A stretch of DNA of 64,000 bases from an uncultured Acidobacteriia bacterium (GTDB lineage Bacteria; Acidobacteriota; Terriglobia; Bryobacterales; Bryobacteraceae): assembly GCA_903875575.1 (NCBI GenBank), contig CAIQWJ010000083.1:1-64000 (forward strand), read 5' to 3'. Made by a program: the position numbers and the translations under genes. Shown here piece by piece: positions 50,219 to 59,908 of this stretch (its first letter is position 1; the number at the start of each line of letters is the position of its first letter). The notes under the pieces were generated by a model. The model saw only the letters and a list, made by a program, of their open reading frames with translations, had not been told where the DNA came from and ran no database searches.

Positions 50219-51570
50219 ACCTGTACTCCTTCCCGGCTGATGCCGACGTCGAGCTTGATTGGCGCGCTGTTGCCGCTGCGGGCGCGGAAGCCGAAGCCGA
50301 TATCGCTCATGAAGTGGGCAGAGCTCATATTGTCGACGTCGTGAAAAACCTTGCCCGCGTCGGCGAAAAGCGTCATGTCCAGCAGCGGCATGACGGTCCA
50401 GCGGTACTCGGCGGTGGCGATGACCGAATTCTGGTCGTGGAAGCGGAATGAACTGAAGCCGCGGAGATCGTCGCTGCCTCCCAGATGCGGGCCCAGATAG
50501 AAAGGGACAAACGTATTCTGGTGGGGATCCGTGAGTGAAGCGCGGCCGCGGAAGGCGATGATGCGGCGGTGATTCCAGAACGGAATGTAGAGCTGCGCGT
50601 CGAAATCGTACTGGTTAAACCCACCGAGGGCACGGCGGCGGCCGTTGACGTTCTGGAAGGCCGCCTGAAAGTAGGCTCCGTGGTGCGGATCGGTCGGCTG
50701 GTCGCGGCCTTCGTACTCAAAGAAGAAGCCTCCGGTCAGGAAGCTGGTCTGGCGGTCGATGCCGCGGGCGGTTGCCACGGTGTAAATCGCGTCGGTGGGC
50801 GGGAGGTTGGCGGAAGTGCCGGGGCCAATGGCGATTGCTCGATAGCTGCCGGTGAAGCCGGTCCGTAGGTGGCGGTGGGCGATGATGCCGCCGCGTACTT
50901 CGACGCCGGATTCACGTTGGGAGTAGTTGCTGACGCCGGACTGCACGGAATCCGGCCCGGGACCGAAGTAATTCAGCCTGGTGTATTCATAGCGGTAGGC
51001 ATTCAGGCCGAAGAAGGCGCGGCCTTTGGCGAGACGGGGAAGCAGGACACCGCTCTGGATCCGGTATGATTTGTCGGTGGCGGCGACGGCATAAGTGTCC
51101 CAGATGAGCTGGGGCTGGTAGTAATCGCCTGCCTTGAGCACGTATTCCGGTCCGAGGGCAATCTGGGAACCGATGGACAGGCCCCCGACATTCAGCGACA
51201 ATCCGTGGACCCCGTTCTGGGAGGCGTTCCATGCGGCCAGACCATGGCTGACAAACTGTTCCGCTGCGTTCACCACGGGATTGAGGTGGTGGGGATGGAA
51301 GTGGCTGACCCTGATGTTGCGGGCGGCTTCGATGACCTCCGCGCGGGTTTGGGGTTCCTGGGGGGGATCGGGTTCATCCATCGCAGGCTGGGCCGGAGCC
51401 TGGGCCAGAGATCGGGCGGCGAGGAGGGCCGCCAGCGCAGGCAGTACGAAAAGCATGCGCGCCCGCAACAGCGCGCGCCCCGACCGGACGCCGAAGGCTG
51501 ACGCTGCGCTCCATGGCATGGCACCCGCAGGACGTGCGGCCCGCGTGCTGACGGGTAACGTGGTCGGCAT
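50191..51570 (-). CDS. Omp85/BamA-like outer-membrane beta-barrel protein
   Basis: LGPHLGGSDDLRGFSSFRFHDQNSVIATAEYRWTVMPLLDMTLFADAGKVF...terminal F. Confidence 0.75.
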   Translation of the reverse strand: MPTTLPVSTRAARPAGAMPWSAASAFGVRSGRALLRARMLFVLPALAALLAARSLAQAPAQPAMDEPDPPQEPQTRAEVIEAARNIRVSHFHPHHLNPVVNAAEQFVSHGLAAWNASQNGVHGLSLNVGGLSIGSQIALGPEYVLKAGDYYQPQLIWDTYAVAATDKSYRIQSGVLLPRLAKGRAFFGLNAYRYEYTRLNYFGPGPDSVQSGVSNYSQRESGVEVRGGIIAHRHLRTGFTGSYRAIAIGPGTSANLPPTDAIYTVATARGIDRQTSFLTGGFFFEYEGRDQPTDPHHGAYFQAAFQNVNGRRRALGGFNQYDFDAQLYIPFWNHRRIIAFRGRASLTDPHQNTFVPFYLGPHLGGSDDLRGFSSFRFHDQNSVIATAEYRWTVMPLLDMTLFADAGKVFHDVDNMSSAHFMSDIGFGFRARSGNSAPIKLDVGISREGVQVWLIFSNPF

Positions 51571-51842
51571 GATCAGTTACCCAACAGTATCGAACGGCAG
51601 CAGCAATCCGGCAACCCGAATATCTGCAAAAGTGCGGTTTGGTACAATAATCTTAGAATTTGGACCAGCCGGGTCATCCGGAGTCGGTCCGGTTCTGACC
51701 GATAGATCTGAACGACAGACTGATCTGACGATAAGTAATAAAGCAGGATCAGTTCATTTCGACAAGGGTTTACCTGGCCGCTCACTTCAAAACACCGAGA
51801 GCCGTCTACCTTGCAACAAAAGCACGAGGACAACGACATTCG

Positions 51843-52331
51843 ATGAGATCTTATTTGCAAACCGGGCTGGTGATCATGGCGGGAGTCCTGGGTGCGGTGT
51901 CAGCCACCGCCGATATGGACCACGACATGATTCCGATGTACCGGAAGTATGACATGCGGGAGGCGATTCTGCGTCGGTTTCTGAAAGCCAGCGCCGCTCC
52001 CGTAGAAACCGACACCGCCGCATTTATTGTGGAAGCCGACGAGCATCATCTGGATTGGCGGCTTTTGCCGAGCCTGGCGATTGTGGAATCGGGTGGTGGC
52101 AAGACGAGCCGGCGGAATAACCCGTTTGGCTGGAACAATGGGGCCAGTCGGTTTACCAGCGCTCGCGATGCGATTCATCATGTGGCCGAGGCACTGGAGG
52201 AATCCAGTCCCTACAAGGGAAAGAACCTGCGTGGCAAGCTGAAGGCTTATAACCGGAACCCCGGATATCGGCAACTGGTCACCAACGTCATGCGGCAGAT
52301 CTCTCCGGCGGCCGTAGCGGAAGGGCTCTGA
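51843..52331 (+). CDS. Lysozyme/glucosaminidase-like secreted protein
   Basis: LLPSLAIVESGGGKTSRRNNPFGWNNGASRFTSARDAIHHVAEAL. Confidence 0.65.
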   Translation: MRSYLQTGLVIMAGVLGAVSATADMDHDMIPMYRKYDMREAILRRFLKASAAPVETDTAAFIVEADEHHLDWRLLPSLAIVESGGGKTSRRNNPFGWNNGASRFTSARDAIHHVAEALEESSPYKGKNLRGKLKAYNRNPGYRQLVTNVMRQISPAAVAEGL

Positions 52332-52373
52332 CCCTCAGGGCCAGTGCCGGGAATCCCGGGATTCGGTCCCGGT

Positions 52374-52402
52374 TTGACATGGCGGCGCAGGCTCTCTATA
52401 GT
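52374..52402 (+). promoter_or_regulatory. Strong sigma70-like promoter of rpsA
   Basis: TTGACA (52374-52379), 17-bp spacer, TATAGT (52397-52402). Confidence 0.8.
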
Positions 52403-52468
52403 TGATAGAATCCCGTTTCAGATCCGGTCCTGCCTGTAGGATCGCGAAAGGGCGGGTGGGAGCAACCT

Positions 52469-54193
52469 TTGATCGATAACGACACGCCGGATCTTGAAGC
52501 CGCGGGAGAATCCCCGGTCAGCAGCGTCGACGCGGAAGAGTATCAGCACTTTTTAGAAGACTTCAGTCACCTTGCGCCTCCGGCGCGCCATGAGGTGATT
52601 GAGGGGCGCGTCCTGAAGATCAAGGGCGGCAACGTTTACATCGATTACTCCGCGAAGTCTGACGGCGTGGCGCCGCTGGCGCAGTTCCAGGATTTTTCCG
52701 GGAATCACACGGTCAAGCCAGGCGACATCGTCGAAGTGATGGTGGAGGGCGGCTATACCTCCGAGGGCTGCATGCAGCTCTCGCACGAGAAAGCCGCTCG
52801 TCTCAAGATCTGGGACCACCTGGAGCGCGCCCTCAACGAGCAACTCACCATTTCCGGGCGGGTTTTGGGCCGCGTCAAGGGCGGGCTTTCGGTGGACATC
52901 GGGGTTCGCGCGTTTATGCCTGGCTCGCAGGTGGATCCGCGGCCCATCCGCAACGTGGACCAGTTTCTTGGCCAGGATATTCCGGTCAAGCTGGTGAAAC
53001 TCAACCAGAAACGCGGTAACGCAGTGGTGTCGCGCAAACTGGCCGTTCAGGAAGAAGTGGACGCCCGCAAGACCGTGACACTGGAGACGATCCACGAGGG
53101 CGCGATCCTGACTGGGATTGTGAAGAACCTGACCGAGTACGGTGCATTTGTGGATCTGGGCGGGATCGACGGGCTTTTACACGTGACGGACCTCTCCTGG
53201 GGGAGGGTGAACCACCCTTCGGAAGTGCTGGAAAGCGGCACTGAAGTGACCGTAATGGTGCTCAAGTACGACCCCTCGAAAGAGCGGGTGTCGTTGGGAA
53301 TCAAGCAACTGGCGGCTGACCCCTGGGCGCAGATTGGCGAACGGATCTCGGTGGGTACCCGTGTGATGGGTCGTGTCGTTACGGTGACCGATTACGGCGC
53401 TTTTGTCGAGATTGAGCCCGGGATTGAGGGGCTGATCCACATCAGTGAAATGACCTGGTCGCGGCGCATGAAGCATCCCTCCAAGGTGGTCAAGCCTGGC
53501 GATCAGGTGGAGGCTGTGGTGCTGGAGTTCAGCGTCGCCGACCGGAGGATTTCGCTGGGGCTGAAGCAACTGGAAGCGAATCCCTGGACGACCGTGGAAC
53601 AGCGGTACAGCGTGGGGTCTGTGGTGGAAGGCCGGGTCCGCAATATGACGGAGTTCGGGGCCTTTATTGAAATTGAAGAGGGGATTGACGGTCTGGTGCA
53701 CGTCTCCGATCTTTCGTGGACGAAGAGAATCAAACATCCGAGCGAGATTCTGCGGAAGGGGTCGACTGTGCAGGCGGTGATTCTGGCCATGGATGCCGCG
53801 CATAAGCGCCTATCGCTGGGAGTGAAGCAACTGGAGCCGGACGCGTGGGAAACCTGGTTCCGGGCACACCATGTGAACGATACAGTTCGGGGTAAAGTGT
53901 TGAGGCTGGCGGGTTTCGGGGCGTTTGTGGAACTGGCCGAAGGGGTGGAGGGGCTTTGCCACTTTTCGGAGGTTCCGGGATGGTCTGGCAGAAAGTCCGA
54001 TCCGCCGCCACTGGCACCAGGCTTTGAAGCGGACTTCAAGGTCATTCGGGTGAATGAAGAGGAGCGGAAGATCGGCCTGAGTCTGAAGGCGATGGCGGAT
54101 TTTGCGGAGCGGGACCGGCTGGAAGATTACCGTCGGCGGGCGACGGCCGCGAGTTCCGGAATTGAAAGCGTTCTGCCGCGGAACGTTGAGTAA
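52469..54193 (+). CDS. rpsA: 30S ribosomal protein S1
   Basis: Six S1-type repeats (GAFVDLGGIDGLLHVTDLSW etc.); TTG start. Confidence 0.95.
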   Translation: MIDNDTPDLEAAGESPVSSVDAEEYQHFLEDFSHLAPPARHEVIEGRVLKIKGGNVYIDYSAKSDGVAPLAQFQDFSGNHTVKPGDIVEVMVEGGYTSEGCMQLSHEKAARLKIWDHLERALNEQLTISGRVLGRVKGGLSVDIGVRAFMPGSQVDPRPIRNVDQFLGQDIPVKLVKLNQKRGNAVVSRKLAVQEEVDARKTVTLETIHEGAILTGIVKNLTEYGAFVDLGGIDGLLHVTDLSWGRVNHPSEVLESGTEVTVMVLKYDPSKERVSLGIKQLAADPWAQIGERISVGTRVMGRVVTVTDYGAFVEIEPGIEGLIHISEMTWSRRMKHPSKVVKPGDQVEAVVLEFSVADRRISLGLKQLEANPWTTVEQRYSVGSVVEGRVRNMTEFGAFIEIEEGIDGLVHVSDLSWTKRIKHPSEILRKGSTVQAVILAMDAAHKRLSLGVKQLEPDAWETWFRAHHVNDTVRGKVLRLAGFGAFVELAEGVEGLCHFSEVPGWSGRKSDPPPLAPGFEADFKVIRVNEEERKIGLSLKAMADFAERDRLEDYRRRATAASSGIESVLPRNVE

Positions 54194-54276
54194 TCCGCGC
54201 GCGCTTGAGGCGGGTCTTCCATGACGAGACGGGAACGCGTATACTGTTGAGAGAAATGCTTTTAGGAAGGTGAAGG

Positions 54277-54606
54277 ATGACAAAGGCCGATCTGATTGAA
54301 GACGTCTCGCGAGTCGTGGAGATGACACGCAAGGAATCCGAAGTGATCGTGGAAGCGATCTTCGACAGCATCGTTCGTTCGCTGCGAAATGCCGACAAGA
54401 TCGAGATTCGCGGTTTTGGCAGTTTTCGGACACGGCAGCGCCAGGCGCGCATCGGCCGCAATCCCAAAACAGGCACGCGCGTGGATGTGCCGGCCAAGAA
54501 AATTCCTTACTTCAAGCCAAGCAAGGAACTGAAGGACGTAGTGAACAGTTCGGCGACGGCGGGCGAAGCTGCCGCGGTACCGGCCACGGAAAACGCCACA
54601 GCCTAA
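54277..54606 (+). CDS. HU/IHF-family DNA-binding protein
   Basis: MTKADLIEDVSRVVEMTRKESEVIVEAIFDSIVRSLRNADKIEIRGFGSFRTRQRQARIGRNPKTG. Confidence 0.95.
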   Translation: MTKADLIEDVSRVVEMTRKESEVIVEAIFDSIVRSLRNADKIEIRGFGSFRTRQRQARIGRNPKTGTRVDVPAKKIPYFKPSKELKDVVNSSATAGEAAAVPATENATA

Positions 54607-54633
54607 ACGGGCAACGCCCCCAATCAGGTCAAC

Positions 54634-55122
54634 GTGGATCATCTCTGGAGTCCCTGGCGCTACAAGTATCTGACGGGTGAGCGCACGCGGGAGGGTTGTG
54701 TATTCTGCGGCCTGGCAGCGGAACAGACAGACGAGCAGAATCTGATTGTTCATCGTGGCACGCATAACTTTGTCATACTTAACCGGTTTCCCTACACCAG
54801 TGGTCATCTGATGGTGGTGCCGTTCGCTCATGCTTCTCAGCTGAACGCGATTGACGAAGCGGCGGCTTTTGAGATGATGCAGCTCACGCGCGAGGCCGAG
54901 GGGCATCTGCGGAGTCTCTATCGGCCCGATGGTCTGAACATCGGCATGAACCTTGGAGAAAGCGCCGGTGCCGGCATTGCGGGTCATATCCACATGCACG
55001 TGCTGCCGCGCTGGTTTGGAGACTCGAATTTCATGACAACGGTAGGGGAAACCCGCATGCTGCCGGAGGAGCTATCGGTGAGCTGGCAGCGGCTGCGGGC
55101 GGCCTTTCTCACTATTGCCTGA
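54634..55122 (+). CDS. HIT-family hydrolase/phosphorylase
   Basis: DHLWSPWRYKYL...CVFCGL...NRFPYTSGHLMVVPFAH...GAGIAGHIHMHVLPRW; first codon GTG. Confidence 0.9.
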   Translation: MDHLWSPWRYKYLTGERTREGCVFCGLAAEQTDEQNLIVHRGTHNFVILNRFPYTSGHLMVVPFAHASQLNAIDEAAAFEMMQLTREAEGHLRSLYRPDGLNIGMNLGESAGAGIAGHIHMHVLPRWFGDSNFMTTVGETRMLPEELSVSWQRLRAAFLTIA

Positions 55123-55196
55123 CCATTGAGAGCCAAAGCCCAACCGTTCGTCCGAATTTATAACAACCCGACGGCGCCGGGAGGCACAATAGAGCC

Positions 55197-56336
55197 ATGA
55201 GATGGGTTTTGTCGATGTTCCGCATGCGCGATCAGGCACCGTCGCTCCGGGAACTTCCCGCACTGGTGGCGAAGTGGGTCGTATTCGGAGCGGTGACGGG
55301 ACCGTTTTGGGCGGCGTTCTTCACGTCCTTCAGCCGCCCCGCCGACGCGCTGCGAATTTTCGTCACGCCGCTGGCGCTGTTCTGGTGCGCTGTAACGGGG
55401 ATCATTTTCTCACTCTGCTTCGGTATGGCGTGCGGCGCGGGCAATGCCTGGCTGCGGCGAATTCTTGCCGGCTATCCTTCGTCGATCGCAGGGCCGGTTT
55501 ATGTGGTCTATAACGCGGTTGCTGCCTCATCGGCCTGTGCCCTTTCGTTTGCCCTCATCTCCCGGCTGCCTTCGGGCGTTCATTTCGAAATACCTTTCTT
55601 ACCTCAGGTCCTGGTGGTGGACGGGCTGATTGGCGGAATACTGGCGCTGATCATCGGGGCTTTTATGAAGCTGAAGCTGCAGGTGGAGGCGAGCCAGGCG
55701 AAACTTCGTGAGCAGGAGGCGGCAGTGAGAGAGTTGGCCGTGGCGGCCTCGCAGGCGCAGGCGCGCGCCCTGCAATCGCAGATCAATCCGCACTTCTTTT
55801 TTAATACGCTGAACACGATTTCCGCGCTGATTGAGGAAGATCCCGTCGCGGCGCGGCAGATGATCGGCCGTTTGGCGGATTTGTTCCGCTACACGCTTGG
55901 TTGTTCGAATGCGGATGCCGTTACGCTGTCGGAAGAAGTGCAATTCGTTCGCGACTACCTCTCGATTGAGAGCGCCCGCTACCGCAAGCGGTTGCGAGTG
56001 GAGATGCCGCAGGGGTTGCTCCCGGATGTGCGGATACCGGGCCTGGTGCTGCAGCCGCTGGTGGAGAACGCGATCAAGCACGGGATTGCCCCGCTCGTGA
56101 ACGGGGGCGAGGTGCAGGTGCAGGTTTCTCCATCGCCCCTTGGCTTCCGCGTTTCTGTGCGCAACACGGCGGATGAGAGCGCGCTGCCGGAGCTGGCGTC
56201 GATGTTCCGGCCGGGTCATGCGCTCGACAACGTTCGCGCGCGTCTGCGTCTGTTCACGGGCGAGGCGGAACCGCTCAGCGTGGCTCACGGCGTCGGCTGG
56301 GTAGAGTTTAGTTTTGAGGCCCGCGGCGTTGTATAA
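55197..56336 (+). CDS. LytS/YehU-type sensor histidine kinase
   Basis: ALQSQINPHFFFNTLNTISALI...LVLQPLVENAIKHGI. Confidence 0.9.
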   Translation: MRWVLSMFRMRDQAPSLRELPALVAKWVVFGAVTGPFWAAFFTSFSRPADALRIFVTPLALFWCAVTGIIFSLCFGMACGAGNAWLRRILAGYPSSIAGPVYVVYNAVAASSACALSFALISRLPSGVHFEIPFLPQVLVVDGLIGGILALIIGAFMKLKLQVEASQAKLREQEAAVRELAVAASQAQARALQSQINPHFFFNTLNTISALIEEDPVAARQMIGRLADLFRYTLGCSNADAVTLSEEVQFVRDYLSIESARYRKRLRVEMPQGLLPDVRIPGLVLQPLVENAIKHGIAPLVNGGEVQVQVSPSPLGFRVSVRNTADESALPELASMFRPGHALDNVRARLRLFTGEAEPLSVAHGVGWVEFSFEARGVV

Positions 56337-56346
56337 AGATGGCAGC

Positions 56347-57120
56347 ATGAGAATTCGTACGCTGCTGGTGGACGACGAGGACCTGGCCCGGCTTGCGCTC
56401 CGGCGCGCGCTCGACGCAGGGTCGGGCGATATCGAGATCGTGGGCGAGGCGACCAACGGCATTGAGGCGGTGGAGATGATCGGCGAACTGCGGCCGGATC
56501 TGGTGCTGCTCGATATTGAGATGCCGGGCTTGAACGGCTTTGAGGTGGTGCGGCAGATCGCCGGGCTGAAGGATTTTCCGGCTATTGTGTTTGCCACGGC
56601 CTATGATGAATACGCGGTGCGCGCGTTTGAGGCGAACGCCGTCGACTATCTGTTGAAGCCGGTGCAACCGGAGCGGCTGGAGCGTGCGCTCAATCGGGTT
56701 CGCGAGAGGCGGAACGCGGCTGCGGGGATGCGCGACGAGGCGGAGCAGCACAGCCGCGTGAAAGAGCTCGCAAAAGAACGCGTCGGGCCCCTGCGCCGAC
56801 TGGCGGCCCGACGAGGCAAGCGCATTGTGATCGTGCCGTTGCGCGAAGTGATTCGTGTGGAGATTGAAGACAAGCTGGTTTTCGCGGTGACGGCAACTGA
56901 CAGGCTTTTGATTGAGAAAAGCATTTCGGAACTGGAAGAATTGCTGGAGCCCTCGGGCTTCCTGCGCATCAGCCGGTCGGAACTGGTGAATCTGGAGACA
57001 GTGAAGGAACTGGTGCCGTGGTTTTCCGGAACATGGCGGGTGAAACTCTCGAACGGCGAGGAGCGCGACGTCAGCCGGGAGCGCGCTCGCCAACTGAAAG
57101 AAGCGATGGGAGTAGAATAG
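56347..57120 (+). CDS. LytTR-type response regulator
   Basis: RTLLVDDEDLARLALRRAL...VLLDIEMPGLNGFEV; C-terminal LytTR domain. Confidence 0.9.
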   Translation: MRIRTLLVDDEDLARLALRRALDAGSGDIEIVGEATNGIEAVEMIGELRPDLVLLDIEMPGLNGFEVVRQIAGLKDFPAIVFATAYDEYAVRAFEANAVDYLLKPVQPERLERALNRVRERRNAAAGMRDEAEQHSRVKELAKERVGPLRRLAARRGKRIVIVPLREVIRVEIEDKLVFAVTATDRLLIEKSISELEELLEPSGFLRISRSELVNLETVKELVPWFSGTWRVKLSNGEERDVSRERARQLKEAMGVE

Positions 57121-57126
57121 CGTCGC

Positions 57127-57699
57127 ATGAATCCACTCAGCCCGGTGATACGTTTGTGTCTGTTCGCGATTGCCTGGTTCAGCTGGATGCTGGCTTTTGC
57201 GGTGCGTCGCAAAGGCGGGCAGCAGGCAGTGCAGATGGAGCCGAAAGCGCGCTGGGGCATTCTGCTGGAGATGGCTGGCTTTTTCTGTGTATTCATGCAC
57301 CGCCCGCGCATGCACATCTGGGATTCTGAGCTGGCGGTGTGGCGCGCCCTGCTGGGTGTGGTGTTCGCGATCCCGGCGATCCTGATGGCCTGGAGCGCGG
57401 TCGGCCATCTGGGGCGGCAGTGGCGAATCGACGCGGGACTCAATGCCGATCATGAGTTGGTGCAGACCGGGGCGTATCGCGTGGTGCGCCATCCCATCTA
57501 CGCTTCCATGCTGGGAATGCTGCTGGCCTCGATCTGCTGGGTAGGAACGCTGCCGGGGTGGCCGTTGGGTGTGGTGCTGTTTGTAGTGGGTACGGAGATC
57601 CGCGTGAGAGTGGAGGACGGGTTGCTGCTGGCACGGTTCGGCCAACGGTTCAGCGAGTGGCGACTGTCGGTGCCGGCGTATCTGCCATTTTTGCGCTGA
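57127..57699 (+). CDS. Isoprenylcysteine carboxyl methyltransferase-family membrane protein
   Basis: ELVQTGAYRVVRHPIYASMLGMLLASI. Confidence 0.85.
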   Translation: MNPLSPVIRLCLFAIAWFSWMLAFAVRRKGGQQAVQMEPKARWGILLEMAGFFCVFMHRPRMHIWDSELAVWRALLGVVFAIPAILMAWSAVGHLGRQWRIDAGLNADHELVQTGAYRVVRHPIYASMLGMLLASICWVGTLPGWPLGVVLFVVGTEIRVRVEDGLLLARFGQRFSEWRLSVPAYLPFLR

Positions 57700-57745
57700 C
57701 GCGCGGGGCGGGCGAATGCTGTATGATCGTCACTGAAATACGCCT

Positions 57746-58159
57746 ATGATCGCCCCTTGTATTCACCATGTGCTCGTGGCCACCCGGGATCTGGATAAGA
57801 GCCGCGCCTTCTACCGGGATGTGCTGGAATTACGCGAGATTGCCCGGCCGGCGTTTGCCTTTCCCGGTGCCTGGTTTCAGTTCGGCGGCGGCCAGCACCT
57901 GCATATCGCCGTTTACGACGGTGCCACTATGCGCGGGGACAAGCCAGCCGATCCGACTGACGTTCATTTCGCGCTTGGGATGACAAGCTACCGCATGACG
58001 ATGGCCTGGCTGGAAGCAAAGGGCTATCGGGAAGATCTGCCGGATAACGATCTGCACAAGATCGTCGTGCGACCCAATTCCATTGTGGGAAGGCCGCAGA
58101 TCTATATCATGGATCCGGATCACAACATGATCGAATTCATTTGCGACAACCTCGATTGA
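57746..58159 (+). CDS. VOC/glyoxalase-family protein
   Basis: IHHVLVATRDLDKSRAFYRDVLEL...QIYIMDPDHNMIEF. Confidence 0.9.
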   Translation: MIAPCIHHVLVATRDLDKSRAFYRDVLELREIARPAFAFPGAWFQFGGGQHLHIAVYDGATMRGDKPADPTDVHFALGMTSYRMTMAWLEAKGYREDLPDNDLHKIVVRPNSIVGRPQIYIMDPDHNMIEFICDNLD

Positions 58160-58173
58160 TCCGGAGCCGCGCG

Positions 58174-59832
58174 TCAGTGCGCGGCGGCGTACGGAGTGAC
58201 CAACAGGGGACGCTGGTCAGGATCGAGAAACCAGAATGATCGGTCCCGATAGTAGTTCATGAGCAACTGGTTGTCCGCGCCCATATCCTGCGCCCAGACG
58301 ACGGGCGATTCGTCGATATTGGCGGGGTTATAGATCCATTCCTCGTGCGGGCTTTGCAGGCCACTGTAATGCACGAAAATGACATGTTTGCCCGGATGGT
58401 CTTCGAGTAACTGTTGCGCCATTTCTCCGCGATGACTGTTGATCGGTTGCACAGCGTCTGAAGTCTGGTGCCGCGCGATCAGCAGCGCGTCGTTTCCCAG
58501 GATTACCAGCAGCGTGGCTGCGGGCAGTGCGCGGACCAGAAACAGGCCGACACGCCGGCCACCGTATTTCCAGGTTTGCAGGGCTCGCAGCGATTCCACA
58601 GCCGCCAGCAGCATCACGATGGTGAACGGAGCGCCGTAGTGCGGGAAGAAAGGGACCTCGATCAGCGAACCCGTCACAATGACCGCGAACAAGATCATGA
58701 TGGGCCGCGTTCGCCGTACCTGAAAGAGCACGGGAGCCATCATGATCAGCGGCAGCAGCCAGACGGTGTCGCCGAGGATCTCTTTGAGCGCCCGATACCA
58801 GTCCATGGGGCGCGAGGTCAGTAACGCAGCGCTTCGGGACTTTTGGTAGAGGTCCAGCGCATAGCCATGATCGAGATATGCGAGATTGAAATGCCGGAAG
58901 TGGCGGCTGGCGGCGAGCGGCAGGATGTTGAACGGGGGCGTGGTTTCGTACTGCGAAAAGTACTCCTGATAGGGCAGGCGCAGGGCGCTGCCGGTGACGC
59001 GGAAATTGTAGTAGCCGAGCCATGCTGCACCCAGAATTCCAACGACCATTAGAGGGCCCCAGCAGGCAAGTGCGCGGTTGCGGCGCAGCAGCGCGATCAG
59101 CACGGGCATCAGGAGCAGTAACCCTTCATAGGGACGGGTGAGCACCAGCAGGACCGCGCCGGCGGCCAACGCCCAGGAATACCGGACCTGGCCCTTGCGG
59201 ACAATTCGCGGCCAGGAGCCCACGACGAGGGCGCCCCCGATGGCGGCCGCAGCGCCTCCCCAATAGCTGTTCATCCAGTAACCGATGATGCAGACTTGTC
59301 CGGCAATCGCAACTCCCAGCAGTGCCCAGCGGGGCGGCAGCCAGCCCTGCAGGGCCCAGCAGAGAGCGGCAGCCATAAGGCCGGCGCTTAGCCAGACGCC
59401 GAACCATGGGTGCCCGAACAGGACCTGCCCGAGCGCCATGAACAAGGACTGCCCTGGCGGATATTTTGACGCATAGCTGGGTTGCTGGAGCACGTAGATG
59501 CTCTCGAAGAACTGCCACAAAGGATGAGTGAGCGTGGCCAGGCGACCGTGGGCAAACGTATCAGCCTGAAGCAGATAGCTGAATTCGTCGTAAATGACGG
59601 GTTTGGGAATCGGCCAGACGGGCAGCAAGGCCGCGCGGAGAAGAAGTACGAACGCACCCACGGCAATCCAGCAGAGCGTCTTGCGTCGGGCCAGCCAGGT
59701 GAGCTGCCGAATGATGCCACCCGCCAGCCGGGTCATTGCGGCCGGGAACTGCAGGGCGAGGAAAGCGAGGACAGCGACGATAACGCCGCACTGCAGTACG
59801 TGAGAGGTCATGAAAGAATTGCGCTCCTCCAT
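58174..59832 (-). CDS. Multi-spanning membrane glycosyltransferase-like protein
   Basis: Many TM segments; YDEFSYLLQADTFAHGRL...SKYPPGQSLFMALGQVLFGHPWFG; start uncertain. Confidence 0.7.
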   Translation of the reverse strand: MEERNSFMTSHVLQCGVIVAVLAFLALQFPAAMTRLAGGIIRQLTWLARRKTLCWIAVGAFVLLLRAALLPVWPIPKPVIYDEFSYLLQADTFAHGRLATLTHPLWQFFESIYVLQQPSYASKYPPGQSLFMALGQVLFGHPWFGVWLSAGLMAAALCWALQGWLPPRWALLGVAIAGQVCIIGYWMNSYWGGAAAAIGGALVVGSWPRIVRKGQVRYSWALAAGAVLLVLTRPYEGLLLLMPVLIALLRRNRALACWGPLMVVGILGAAWLGYYNFRVTGSALRLPYQEYFSQYETTPPFNILPLAASRHFRHFNLAYLDHGYALDLYQKSRSAALLTSRPMDWYRALKEILGDTVWLLPLIMMAPVLFQVRRTRPIMILFAVIVTGSLIEVPFFPHYGAPFTIVMLLAAVESLRALQTWKYGGRRVGLFLVRALPAATLLVILGNDALLIARHQTSDAVQPINSHRGEMAQQLLEDHPGKHVIFVHYSGLQSPHEEWIYNPANIDESPVVWAQDMGADNQLLMNYYRDRSFWFLDPDQRPLLVTPYAAAH

Positions 59833-59908
59833 CTTAATATTGAGTAAGGTTTGATATCGGATGCCGTATTGCCAATATCGGGCAAAAACGCGCACTCTAT
59901 AGTTAGAG

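Noticed and set aside
56308-57645. 445-aa minus-strand ORF opposite the LytTR regulator
   Set aside because: Shadow ORF; plus strand contains clear REC and LytTR features.
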